A DNA stretch of 55,015 nucleotides from an uncultured Eubacteriales bacterium (lineage in GTDB: Bacteria > Bacillota > Clostridia > Saccharofermentanales > UBA5734). The stretch spans positions 1 through 55,015 of the forward strand of contig CAILLO010000015.1 of assembly GCA_903835065.1 (NCBI GenBank), written 5' to 3'. Every line of letters starts with the position of its first letter. The stretch's first letter is position 1. Positions 31,372-38,681 of the stretch are shown in pieces. A model generated the notes under the pieces. That model searched no databases and had not been told where the DNA came from. It saw nothing but the letters and a program-made list of their open reading frames with translations. Made by a program: the position numbers and the translations under genes.

Positions 31372-34194
31372 TCAGGAACCCACGGACACGTAGTTGAACC
31401 CGATTGAAACGACCTTGTCTTCTTCGAACCGGATCGTAGCGTTCGTCCCGTAGCCATAGAAGTCGGGATGAACGATGTCGAGCGTGGTGAGTCGCCCGTC
31501 GGCGCCGACCTTCGGCAGGAGGTACCAGTCGATCGATTCAGCAGCCGCGATCGCGTCCGTCGCCGACATTCCGATCCTCCATCCGAGCGTCGTCACCAAT
31601 GAGGAGTCGGTGGACGTTTCGTAAACGATTTCGTAGACGTCCTTGTCGGTGGCGTCGTCCAGCTGGTAGAGCTCGATCTCCAGATCTGAAAACGTCATCG
31701 ACCGGTGCCAGGCCTTCTTCTCTTCCCAATGGAGATTCGGCCCCTCCACGGTAGTATCCGAAATCGGAGCCCCGAAGGTCGCGATCATCTCGGATACCTT
31801 CACGTCGCCGCTCTGCTCCAGCACAAGACTTCCTTTCTGCAAAGCGAAACGGCTCCTGTCCGAGGGCGTCAAATGCGTTCGGTCGCCGGCCTTCCGGACG
31901 ACCGGACCGGAGCCATCGTCGACTGTGATGCCGATGACGGGGGTTCCCAACGTTTGGCCACTTTCGTCGTATGTGAACGTGACGGTGCCGCCCCCCTCGA
32001 GGAAGAAGACCGGGTCGCTCTTTTCCGTCTCGCCCGTGTCGTGCCCTGCCAACGCCATGACGTAGCTTCCCAACGTCCCGAATCCGATGTACTTCAGGTA
32101 CGCCTTGGGCATCGTGTAGCGCGGAGCCCGCGTCGGTTCGGGGGTCGGCGTATCGGAGTCGGGTGTGGTGATGTCGATGGACCGGTCCGCATGGAAGACG
32201 ATGTCATAGCCCAGGTAATTCATCAGATCGGTGATGCCGGCCTGATCCTTCATGTGGATCCTCCCGTGCCGGAAGAACGCGTGATAGGTCAGTCCCCTGC
32301 CCAGCACATGGTATTCCGCCGCGGCTTCGCCCTTCGAGGAATCCACGTTGGCTTCGCCCTGGAAAGCGACAGAGCGGTTGCCTTCGTATCCGATGGTGAA
32401 CTCGAGGGGAACAACGTCGGAGGAAGTCCCCATGGGGTTCGTGATCTTCTGGTACAAGACCCGCAATCCCGGAATGGCGCCCTGGCAGAGGCCATCCGGC
32501 GTGAAGCCGTACTCGTCGATCACGGCGGGATCCGAAAGGACTCTGACGCCGTCCACGCGCAGGACGTCCCAATCGAAGGAAAGGCCGGCGTCGGATTCAA
32601 CGGTCGGACCTGCGGTGGGCCCATCGGTGATCGCGGACGAGACTGTCGGCGTGGGGTCCGTGACCAGCGTCTCCATGGCCGTTCCGATTTCATCGAAGAA
32701 ACCGACGGGATCCTCCATGGCATTGCCTGCCGAGACGAAAAGGAAGACGTTTTCCGCCACAAAGGTCTTCTCCGGCCCCGTGTTGTTCGCCGTACGGGCT
32801 TCTTGGCTCCATTCCCTGACCCCGGTCCGACATTCCTCCGACGATGCGAACACGTACAGCACCAGTATCGCCGACTTCTGTCCTGCCACGTCGTACACGG
32901 TCGGATGCACGCCGACGAGTGTGCCGGTCTTGGGTTGCGGGAACCGCATGGATACGGGAATTCCCCCCTTCCGGAGCGCATTCGCGACATCGGACCGTGA
33001 CAAAGTTCGGGGCGCCTGTGCCGTGCAGCCCGTGAGCGTGAACGGCGCGAACTGCGGCAGAGGCACGACCAGGAGCAGCAGCAACGCCACAAGCCCGGCC
33101 GCCCGTTTTCGGCGGGGAGCGCCCTCCTGCTGGGAGATGACCCGCAGCCGCTGGTGGAGCCGACGACCGGACTCCGACAGCGCCTGCGTGCCCGGGAACG
33201 TGCGATAGGGCTTTCCGACGGCTTCCTGCAGCAGCACTTCTCCGTAACGGCGCCGTTCGCTCTGCTCGAGCCGTGCGCTGACCGACTCGTCACACGCCAG
33301 CTCGGTCGCCTCGGACAGTTCCCTGCGGATCAGGTACACGGCCGGATTGAACCAGTGCAGGGCGCACACCGCGTTCGACAGGAACTTCACGGCCAGGTCC
33401 CGGTGCTTCAGATGGCAGAGTTCGTGGTAAAGGACAAGACGGAGTTCCTCCCGTGTCCATTCGTGCGCGGGCAGGCAGAGAATCGGCCGGCGGATGCCGG
33501 TCAGGAACGGCGTCGGCGCGATGTCCGCGTGGAGCAGTTCGACGCGCTGCCGGACTCCGATCGCCCGTCTGCAGACCTCGAGCAGGGCGTGTTCCTCCCC
33601 CGTCGCCGGACGCGAACCCTTGCGCAGGGAATGCAGCAGCCGACGGTGGCGTGCGATTCCGAAGACCAGGCTGACGAGAGCGCCGACCAACCAGACGAGC
33701 AGCAGCGCGGTGGACGTCGGCCGGAGCGAGTCCAGCGCGGACGACACGGTGTCGTCGACCGCGTCGGACGCCTTCGTGAGAAGCGCGGTCAGCGCCCCGA
33801 TTCCCGTCGTGCCAATCCCGGTGCCTCCGATTGCGGAGGACGGGGTCGGCGTCGCGGCCGGCTGCGTCGGAGCGGGCGTCGCCGTCGCGGGCGTTCGGGT
33901 CGGCAACGTCGTCGTGGTGGAAGCGGGCGCCGTCGGGGCACGGGTCGTCGGCGGCTGCGTGACCGCCGGCCGCGTCACCGCCGCGGTCGGGGCGACCGGT
34001 GCGACGAGCGCGCCCGTGCCGACGCTCGCGACGCCGAACGGGACGACCATGCGCACCATAACGACGATCCAGAGAATGTAGAGGACCCGTCGCGAGACGA
34101 CCCACCGGAGCAGCGGCTGGAGGGCGAACAGCAGCAGGGCGAGCAAGGAAGCGGCGAACGACAGCAGGAGGAGCCGGACCACCCACTCACTCAT
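31372..34194 (-). CDS. BlaR1-like M56 sensor metallopeptidase with large non-PBP ectodomain
   Basis: A 940-residue membrane protein. N-terminal membrane segments (about 6-25, 36-56, 160-180), with a long Thr/Pro linker (65-118) between the second and third; the gluzincin motif YHELCHLKHRD (HExxH at 257-261) with DESVSARLEQSERRRYGEVLL; another membrane segment (about 366-390); then about 550 extracellular residues. The ectodomain has no SxxK/SxN/KTG penicillin-binding signature, so it is unlikely to sense beta-lactams; it has a PTPEPTRAP linker and beta-rich segments. It overlaps blaI by eight bases (ATGAG). It should sense an external signal and inactivate BlaI by proteolysis. Confidence 0.88.
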   Translation of the reverse strand: MSEWVVRLLLLSFAASLLALLLFALQPLLRWVVSRRVLYILWIVVMVRMVVPFGVASVGTGALVAPVAPTAAVTRPAVTQPPTTRAPTAPASTTTTLPTRTPATATPAPTQPAATPTPSSAIGGTGIGTTGIGALTALLTKASDAVDDTVSSALDSLRPTSTALLLVWLVGALVSLVFGIARHRRLLHSLRKGSRPATGEEHALLEVCRRAIGVRQRVELLHADIAPTPFLTGIRRPILCLPAHEWTREELRLVLYHELCHLKHRDLAVKFLSNAVCALHWFNPAVYLIRRELSEATELACDESVSARLEQSERRRYGEVLLQEAVGKPYRTFPGTQALSESGRRLHQRLRVISQQEGAPRRKRAAGLVALLLLLVVPLPQFAPFTLTGCTAQAPRTLSRSDVANALRKGGIPVSMRFPQPKTGTLVGVHPTVYDVAGQKSAILVLYVFASSEECRTGVREWSQEARTANNTGPEKTFVAENVFLFVSAGNAMEDPVGFFDEIGTAMETLVTDPTPTVSSAITDGPTAGPTVESDAGLSFDWDVLRVDGVRVLSDPAVIDEYGFTPDGLCQGAIPGLRVLYQKITNPMGTSSDVVPLEFTIGYEGNRSVAFQGEANVDSSKGEAAAEYHVLGRGLTYHAFFRHGRIHMKDQAGITDLMNYLGYDIVFHADRSIDITTPDSDTPTPEPTRAPRYTMPKAYLKYIGFGTLGSYVMALAGHDTGETEKSDPVFFLEGGGTVTFTYDESGQTLGTPVIGITVDDGSGPVVRKAGDRTHLTPSDRSRFALQKGSLVLEQSGDVKVSEMIATFGAPISDTTVEGPNLHWEEKKAWHRSMTFSDLEIELYQLDDATDKDVYEIVYETSTDSSLVTTLGWRIGMSATDAIAAAESIDWYLLPKVGADGRLTTLDIVHPDFYGYGTNATIRFEEDKVVSIGFNYVSVGS

Positions 34195-34570
34195 GGCGGT
34201 CCTCCCGGTCGAGAAGCGCGCGGAGTTCTGCGACGTCCTCGGCGCTCAGCCGCTTGTGGTGGTAGAGAGCCGACACGAGACCGGAGGCCTTGCCCGAATA
34301 GAAGGTGTCGATCAGGCGTCCCGTCTGGTAGTCGCCGAACTCGGCTTCGGTCACCAGAGGCGTATAGTGCAGGACGTCGCGCTTCTCGGAACGCAGGATA
34401 CCCTTGGCGACGAGGCGGTGGATCAGGGTCCGGATCGTGGTGTTCTCCCAGGGTGTGACGGCCGAGACGGCCTCGACGATCCGAGCGGCGGGGAGGGGCT
34501 CCCCGCTGGCCCAGAGCGCTTTCAGGATCTGCAGTTCGGATTCGGCGACCTTCTCGAAGGGACTCTTCAT
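34187..34570 (-). CDS. BlaI/MecI/CopY family transcriptional repressor
   Basis: A 127-residue winged-helix repressor. VAESELQILKALWASGEPLPAARIVEA and WENTTIRTLIHRLVAKGILR are the DNA-binding helices; the C-terminal half (LIDTFYSGKASGLVSALYH) is the dimerisation region whose Asn-Phe-type cleavage site is not obvious. It is coupled to the M56 gene by an overlap, the classic two-gene repressor-protease arrangement. The start has GGGAGG upstream. It probably represses its own promoter through two palindromes at 34604-34649. Confidence 0.93.
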   Translation of the reverse strand: MKSPFEKVAESELQILKALWASGEPLPAARIVEAVSAVTPWENTTIRTLIHRLVAKGILRSEKRDVLHYTPLVTEAEFGDYQTGRLIDTFYSGKASGLVSALYHHKRLSAEDVAELRALLDREDRHE

Positions 34571-34600
34571 CGGCGCACCTCCCGAAATGGATTCATCTTC

Positions 34601-34649
34601 ATGTTACGCTCGTAATATCACGGTGTCAATCGAAATATCACAAGTGTAA
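34601..34649 (-). promoter_or_regulatory. blaI promoter with two BlaI-type operators
   Basis: On the minus strand a perfect -35 TTGACA (34629-34624), 17-base spacer and -10 TAACAT (34606-34601). A perfect 12-bp palindrome TTACGCTCGTAA (34604-34615) overlaps the -10, and a second, TCACAAGTGTAA (34638-34649; TTACACTTGTGA on the other strand), lies just upstream of the -35. Both follow the TACA-NN-TGTA type of BlaI/MecI boxes and their centres are 34 bp apart. Occupation would block RNA polymerase. Confidence 0.7.
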
Positions 34650-34906
34650 TATCAAGGGAATCGAGGTCCAGTTTCTGCGCTGTCCAACTGACGTGGTAAG
34701 AATTTTTACCGGTTTGGCGTAAACCCAGCAAGAATACTTACCGGTTCCTTGCGTTCACGGCAAGAATCCAACACTACGAAAGGCGCCCCTTCGCGCGGAT
34801 CGCGCGATGGAACGCCTTCGGGTGCGAACCGGCTCTGCGGCCCGGCGAGCCCCCCGGTCTTCCCGGGATGGTCCGGAGCCGCGTCAGCCGAAGTCCCTGC
34901 GGGCCG
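34650..34906. repeat. intergenic region with 32-bp-period repeats upstream of blaI
   Basis: The gap of 336 bases between glutaredoxin and blaI contains no gene. AAGAAT occurs at 34698, 34730 and 34762, exactly 32 bases apart. The first two units share AAGAAT-nn-TTACCGGTT (15 of the first 17 positions); the third is truncated. GGTAAGAATTTTTACC (34695-34710) is also a small hairpin. The rest (34780-34906) is GC-rich and unremarkable apart from weak hairpins near the glutaredoxin 3' end. Confidence 0.6.
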
Positions 34907-35170
34907 CTACCCTTCGAACGCCCTCTTGTAGACCGCCTCGACGAGCGTCTTCGTGGCGGCGCCCTCGTGGACCTTCTCCTCGTCGACGTAATAGGTCGGC
35001 ACGTAGTAGTAGTCGTACTTCATGGCCCGCGCGCGGTCCCGGCCCTCGTCGACGTGCTCGATCTCGATCGCGGCGTACTCGGGGTGCTCCGCCAGGATCT
35101 CCTCCATGAAGCGCTTCGCCTCGCGACAATAGGGACAATAGGCGAGTTCGAACATCAGGATCTTCTTCAT
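34907..35170 (-). CDS. glutaredoxin/thioredoxin-fold protein
   Basis: An 87-residue protein with CxxC in FELAYCPYCREAKRFMEE and a cis-Pro segment in YYYVPTYYVDEEKVHEG. It is a small glutaredoxin-like disulfide reductase of the cytoplasm; the CPYC active site is the classic glutaredoxin motif. The true start is the ATG at 35170, with GGAGCC upstream. It follows the DEAD-box helicase by 11 bases and is probably co-transcribed. Confidence 0.88.
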   Translation of the reverse strand: MKKILMFELAYCPYCREAKRFMEEILAEHPEYAAIEIEHVDEGRDRARAMKYDYYYVPTYYVDEEKVHEGAATKTLVEAVYKRAFEG

Positions 35171-35181
35171 CGGCGCGGCTC

Positions 35182-36618
35182 CTATCTTCTGCGATGATGG
35201 ACCTTGTAGCCCTTTTTCTTGTAAGCGAACGGGCGGGTCTGCGCGGGCATCGCCTTCTCGACGACGGTGCTGGCGTTGATGTCCTCGGCGCCGGCCTTGC
35301 GGACGGTCTTGACGGGCTCGGCGTTGAGCGACGTGTCGACGATCTTGGCGAACGCGGCGGCGACCTCGACCGACGTGAAGTCCTCTTCCATCAGGGTCTC
35401 GACGATGCGGAGGCCGTCGTCGAGCTGGCCCTCGCGCAGGGCGGCCTTCGCGGCCTCGAGCGTGCGCTGGGAGCGGGTGTCGGCAATCTCGTCGCCGAAC
35501 GGGACGAGCTTGAGCTCGATGCTGGTGTTGATGAACCGCATGATGTCGCGCAGCTCGAGGATCTCGGCGCGGCCCACGACGAACGTGAACGAGCGGCCGA
35601 CCTTGCCCATGCGGCCCGTGCGGCCGATGCGGTGGACGTAGTACTCCTCGTCCTTGGGCACGTCGTAGTTGAAGACGGCGTCGATGTCGTCGACGTCGAG
35701 CCCGCGGGCGGCCACGTCGGTGGCGACGAGGATGTCGATCTTGCGGGTGCGGAAGCGGTCCATCACGCGGTCGCGCAGGGTCTGGCGCATGTCGCCGTGC
35801 AGCCCTTCGGCGGCGTAGCCGTTGGACACGAGATAGGTGACGAGGTCGTCGACCATGCGCTTCGTGTTGCAGAAGACCAGGGTGAGCTTCGGGTCGTACT
35901 GGTCGAGCAGGCGGCACAGGGCCTCCGGCTTGCGGCCCGGACGGACTTCATAGTAGGCTTGCTCGATGCTCGGCACCGTCAGCTGCTGGTGGAAGACCTT
36001 CACGAGCTCGGGGTCCTTCTGGTAGAGCTTCGTGATGGCGAGGATCTCCTTGGACATCGTGGCGGAGAACAGGATCGTCTGGCGCTCCACCGGGCACTCG
36101 CGGAGGATCGTCTCGATGTCCTCGCGGAAGCCGATGTTCAGCATCTCGTCGGCCTCGTCGAGCACCATCATCTTCAGGTTGGCGAGCCGGATCGTGCCGC
36201 GGCGCATGTGGTCCATCACGCGGCCGGGAGTGCCGACGACGATCTGTGCGCCCTGCTGGAGGCCGCGGAACTGGCGGTCGATCGGCTGTCCGCCGTAGAC
36301 GGGCAGCACGCGGATGCCGTGGCGGAACTTGGCGAACTTGCGGATCTCCTCGCTCGCCTGGACGGCGAGTTCGCGCGTGGGGCACAGGACCATCACCTGG
36401 ATGCGCCGGTCCTCGGGGTCCACCTGCGCGATCGCGGGGAGGCCGAAGGCGGCGGTTTTTCCGGTACCGGTCTGGGAGTGGCCGATCACGTCGCGGCCGG
36501 CCATGATCAGGGGGATCGTGGCGGACTGGATCGCGGTCGCCTCCTCGAAGCCCATCTCGTCGACGGCCTTCAGGAGTTCGGGGGACAGGTTCAGGTCCTG
36601 GAATTTCACATGTTCCAT
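35182..36618 (-). CDS. DEAD-box ATP-dependent RNA helicase
   Basis: A 478-residue DEAD-box protein with all motifs in order: Q motif (ATAIQSATIPLI), SQTGTGKTAAF, PTRELA, GTPGR, VLDEADEML, FSATM, LVFCNTKR, ATDVAARGLD and HRIGRTGRMG. The C-terminal extension to KKKGYKVHHRRR resembles the basic RNA-binding tails of CshA-like helicases. It likely serves mRNA decay or ribosome assembly. ATG 36618 is chosen: a 5' UTR hairpin (CGGCG-AAA-CGCCG) and GGAAGGAAG lie just before it, whereas the longer frame would need a TTG within the leader. Confidence 0.94.
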   Translation of the reverse strand: MEHVKFQDLNLSPELLKAVDEMGFEEATAIQSATIPLIMAGRDVIGHSQTGTGKTAAFGLPAIAQVDPEDRRIQVMVLCPTRELAVQASEEIRKFAKFRHGIRVLPVYGGQPIDRQFRGLQQGAQIVVGTPGRVMDHMRRGTIRLANLKMMVLDEADEMLNIGFREDIETILRECPVERQTILFSATMSKEILAITKLYQKDPELVKVFHQQLTVPSIEQAYYEVRPGRKPEALCRLLDQYDPKLTLVFCNTKRMVDDLVTYLVSNGYAAEGLHGDMRQTLRDRVMDRFRTRKIDILVATDVAARGLDVDDIDAVFNYDVPKDEEYYVHRIGRTGRMGKVGRSFTFVVGRAEILELRDIMRFINTSIELKLVPFGDEIADTRSQRTLEAAKAALREGQLDDGLRIVETLMEEDFTSVEVAAAFAKIVDTSLNAEPVKTVRKAGAEDINASTVVEKAMPAQTRPFAYKKKGYKVHHRRR

Positions 36619-36683
36619 ATTCTGCTTGGGACTTCCTTCCTTTGTCGGCGTTTCGCCGATTCCATCCAATTTTTGCTTCCTAT

Positions 36684-36689
36684 ACTATA
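36684..36689 (-). promoter_or_regulatory. promoter of the helicase gene
   Basis: TATAGT on the minus strand with a GAGACA -35-like hexamer 17 bases before it; start about 60 bases before the ATG, so the leader contains the CGGCG/CGCCG hairpin. Confidence 0.5.
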
Positions 36690-36753
36690 CATCCTTCGGC
36701 CGTCCGTGTCTCGCGGACCCCGCGCAGGGCTCCCGGTGCGCCCGCGCGCCCTG

Positions 36754-36762
36754 TGGTATAGT
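36754..36762 (+). promoter_or_regulatory. promoter of the membrane protein gene
   Basis: TGGTATAGT, an extended -10 element, 42 bases before the ATG at 36804; divergent from the helicase promoter. Confidence 0.5.
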
Positions 36763-36803
36763 CGATGCGGGCGGTCATCGCCCGCCGAGGAGGTGTCTTC
36801 CCG

Positions 36804-37541
36804 ATGAGCCCGAGATTCCGCCGGATGCTGCTCCTGTCGATCGGTCTGGTCGTCCCCTCCGCCGCGCTCTACGGCCTGCAGCTCGCCCTCTTCCCCGACC
36901 CGCGCACGGTCTGGCTCGGCCTGCTATCCCAGCTGGCGTTCCTGCCGCTGTACTACCTCTTCTCCACGATCGTCATCGAGGTCGCCCTCGACCGCAAGGG
37001 GCGGGAAGACCAGCTCCGCCGCGTCAACGTGCTCGTCGGCGTCTTCTTCCACGAGGTCGGGGACGCGCTGCTCGCGCTGTCCGTGGGCGATCTGTCCGCC
37101 GCCGACCGCGCGGCCTGCTCGGGACGCATCGACGCCGCCTGGACCGACGCCGACTTCGCGAAGGCGCGCCGCGACGTGGAGGCGGCCCATCCTCGCTTCG
37201 ACCTCGACGAACAGGCTTTTCTCGAGCTCGCCGCCCTGCTCGGCGCTCACCGCGACGGGCTGCTGCGCCTGATGCAGAACCCGAGCCTGCTCGAGCACGA
37301 GGGCTTCACGGAGCTCCTCCTCTCGGTCTTCCACCTCGTCGACGAGTTCGACCGGCGACCGCCGCCGAAGGAGTTCTCGGCGGCCGACGTCGCGCACCTC
37401 GAGGGCGACCTCCGGCGGGCCTACGTGCTGCTCCGGACGCAGTGGCTGTCCTACGTGCTGCACCTCAAGAAGGAGTATCCGTACCTGTATTCGCTGGTCG
37501 TCCGAACGGACCCCGGCGGGGCCGGTCCGGAGCTTCCGTAG
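36804..37541 (+). CDS. two-segment membrane protein of unknown function
   Basis: A 245-residue protein not recognised. The N-terminus has two hydrophobic stretches (about 8-28 and 36-56), then a soluble, mostly helical region rich in Leu, Asp and Arg (EDQLRRVNVLVGVFFHEVGDALL, later FLELAALLGAHRDGLLRLMQNPSLLEHEGF). The cytoplasmic part could be a four-helix bundle. ATG at 36804 has GAGGAGG nine bases upstream. It is a single gene between the helicase and the hydrogenase operon; a small GCCC-GATT-GGGC hairpin follows its stop. Confidence 0.7.
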   Translation: MSPRFRRMLLLSIGLVVPSAALYGLQLALFPDPRTVWLGLLSQLAFLPLYYLFSTIVIEVALDRKGREDQLRRVNVLVGVFFHEVGDALLALSVGDLSAADRAACSGRIDAAWTDADFAKARRDVEAAHPRFDLDEQAFLELAALLGAHRDGLLRLMQNPSLLEHEGFTELLLSVFHLVDEFDRRPPPKEFSAADVAHLEGDLRRAYVLLRTQWLSYVLHLKKEYPYLYSLVVRTDPGGAGPELP

Positions 37542-37647
37542 CCGGTCCGTCGCCCGATTGGGCAGAAGAGCGGTCCGCCGTTTCCGGGGCCGCCGATTTC
37601 CGTGTGATATGACCGGTATTCCGTCCATGCACTTGCAGGGCGTCGTA

Positions 37648-37656
37648 TGGTATCAT
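37648..37656 (+). promoter_or_regulatory. promoter of the hydrogenase operon
   Basis: TGGTATCAT, an extended -10 element, 137 bases before the predicted TTG start of hndA. Within the leader AACAT/ATGTT and CACG/CGTG arms (37678-37704) form a nested hairpin with a TGAAT loop. Confidence 0.5.
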
Positions 37657-37792
37657 GTCATCGGTCCGGTAATGTGTAACATCCGCCACGTGAATCGTGA
37701 TGTTCTGCAGGATCGGCTCCGACCGTTTCCGTCGTCGCAGCCGGCTCCGTCCGATCCCGGGAACCGGCGCATCCAGAGGGGAGGAACTCCGC

Positions 37793-38296
37793 TTGGCATC
37801 GACCACAATGACAGACGAAGCCCGCTACGAGGAACTCGACCGCTACATCGCGGATCTGCCGGACCACAAGGGTTCGCTGATCCAGGTGCTCCACGTCGCG
37901 CAGGACCTCTTCGGGTACCTCCCCCAGGACGTGCAGATGCACGTCGCGCGCAAACTCGCGCTGCCCGCCGCGAAGGTCTACGGCGTCGTCACCTTCTACT
38001 CCTTCTTCAACACCGAACCGCGCGGCACCTACACCGTCAGCGTCTGCCTCGGCACGGCCTGCTTCGTCCGCGGCTCCGAGGAGATCCTGAAGGAGTTCGA
38101 GAAGCAGCTCAAGGTCAAGAGCGACCAGACCACGCCCGACAACCTGTTCACCCTGACCACGATCCGCTGCGTCGGGGCCTGCGGGCTCGCGCCGGTCGTG
38201 ATGGTGAACGACCGCGTCTACGGGCGCGTCACGGCGAAGGACGTCGCGTCGATCATCGACGACTGCATGGCCAAGGGAGGTTCGGAGAATGGCTAA
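37793..38296 (+). CDS. hndA: [2Fe-2S] NuoE-like subunit of bifurcating hydrogenase
   Basis: A 167-residue thioredoxin-like ferredoxin of the NuoE/HndA family. Cysteines 85, 90, 126 and 130 (CLGTAC and CVGAC patterns) bind a [2Fe-2S] cluster. It passes electrons between the flavin subunit HndC and the hydrogenase. TTG at 37793 is preferred because GGGAGG lies eight bases before it; ATG 37808 would be too far from any ribosome site. It overlaps hndB by eight bases and is the first gene of the operon. Confidence 0.92.
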   Translation: MASTTMTDEARYEELDRYIADLPDHKGSLIQVLHVAQDLFGYLPQDVQMHVARKLALPAAKVYGVVTFYSFFNTEPRGTYTVSVCLGTACFVRGSEEILKEFEKQLKVKSDQTTPDNLFTLTTIRCVGACGLAPVVMVNDRVYGRVTAKDVASIIDDCMAKGGSENG

Positions 38297-38681
38297 ACTC
38301 AAGTCCATGGAGGAGCTCGCGAAACTCCGCGACGACATGAAGAACCGGACCGAGATGCGCGTCACCGGGACCAATCCGGACCGGATCGTGCTGTCGGTCG
38401 GCATGGCCACCTGCGGCATCGCCGCCGGCGGGCGCGACACCATGAAGACGCTGGTCGAGGAACTCGAAAAGCACGGCATCAACAACGTCTCCGTCGTCGC
38501 GACGGGCTGCCTCGGATACTGCTACGCCGAACCCGTCGTCGAGGTCCGCTTCCCCGACAAGGGGCCGATCCTCTACGGGGACGTCGACGTCAAGCGCGCC
38601 AGGGAAATCGTGGACCAGCATCTCGTGAAGGGCATCCTGCTCGACCACGCGATCATCGGGAAGGGGGCCGGACGCAGGTGA
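38289..38681 (+). CDS. hndB: (2Fe-2S) ferredoxin-like subunit HndB
   Basis: A 130-residue protein of the HndB family. Cysteines in MATCGIAAGG and TGCLGYCYAEP suggest a [2Fe-2S] thioredoxin-like ferredoxin. HndB is a constant member of the four-gene Hnd operon type. The start overlaps hndA by eight bases and its stop overlaps the GTG of hndC (GTGA), so stoichiometric synthesis is expected. Confidence 0.9.
   Translation: MAKLKSMEELAKLRDDMKNRTEMRVTGTNPDRIVLSVGMATCGIAAGGRDTMKTLVEELEKHGINNVSVVATGCLGYCYAEPVVEVRFPDKGPILYGDVDVKRAREIVDQHLVKGILLDHAIIGKGAGRR

Noticed and set aside
31372-34194. Beta-lactamase sensor BlaR1 as the name of the M56 protein
   Set aside because: The ectodomain lacks the SxxK, SxN and KTG motifs of the BlaR1 penicillin-binding domain, so only the protease-repressor layout is shared.
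34698-34767. CRISPR-like interpretation of the 32-bp-period repeats
   Set aside because: The units are contiguous with no unique spacers, only two and a half copies exist, and no cas genes are nearby.
36619-36669. Upstream TTG start for the DEAD-box helicase
   Set aside because: It would begin inside the predicted leader after the promoter and has no well-spaced ribosome site; the ATG at 36618 has one and begins the family homology.
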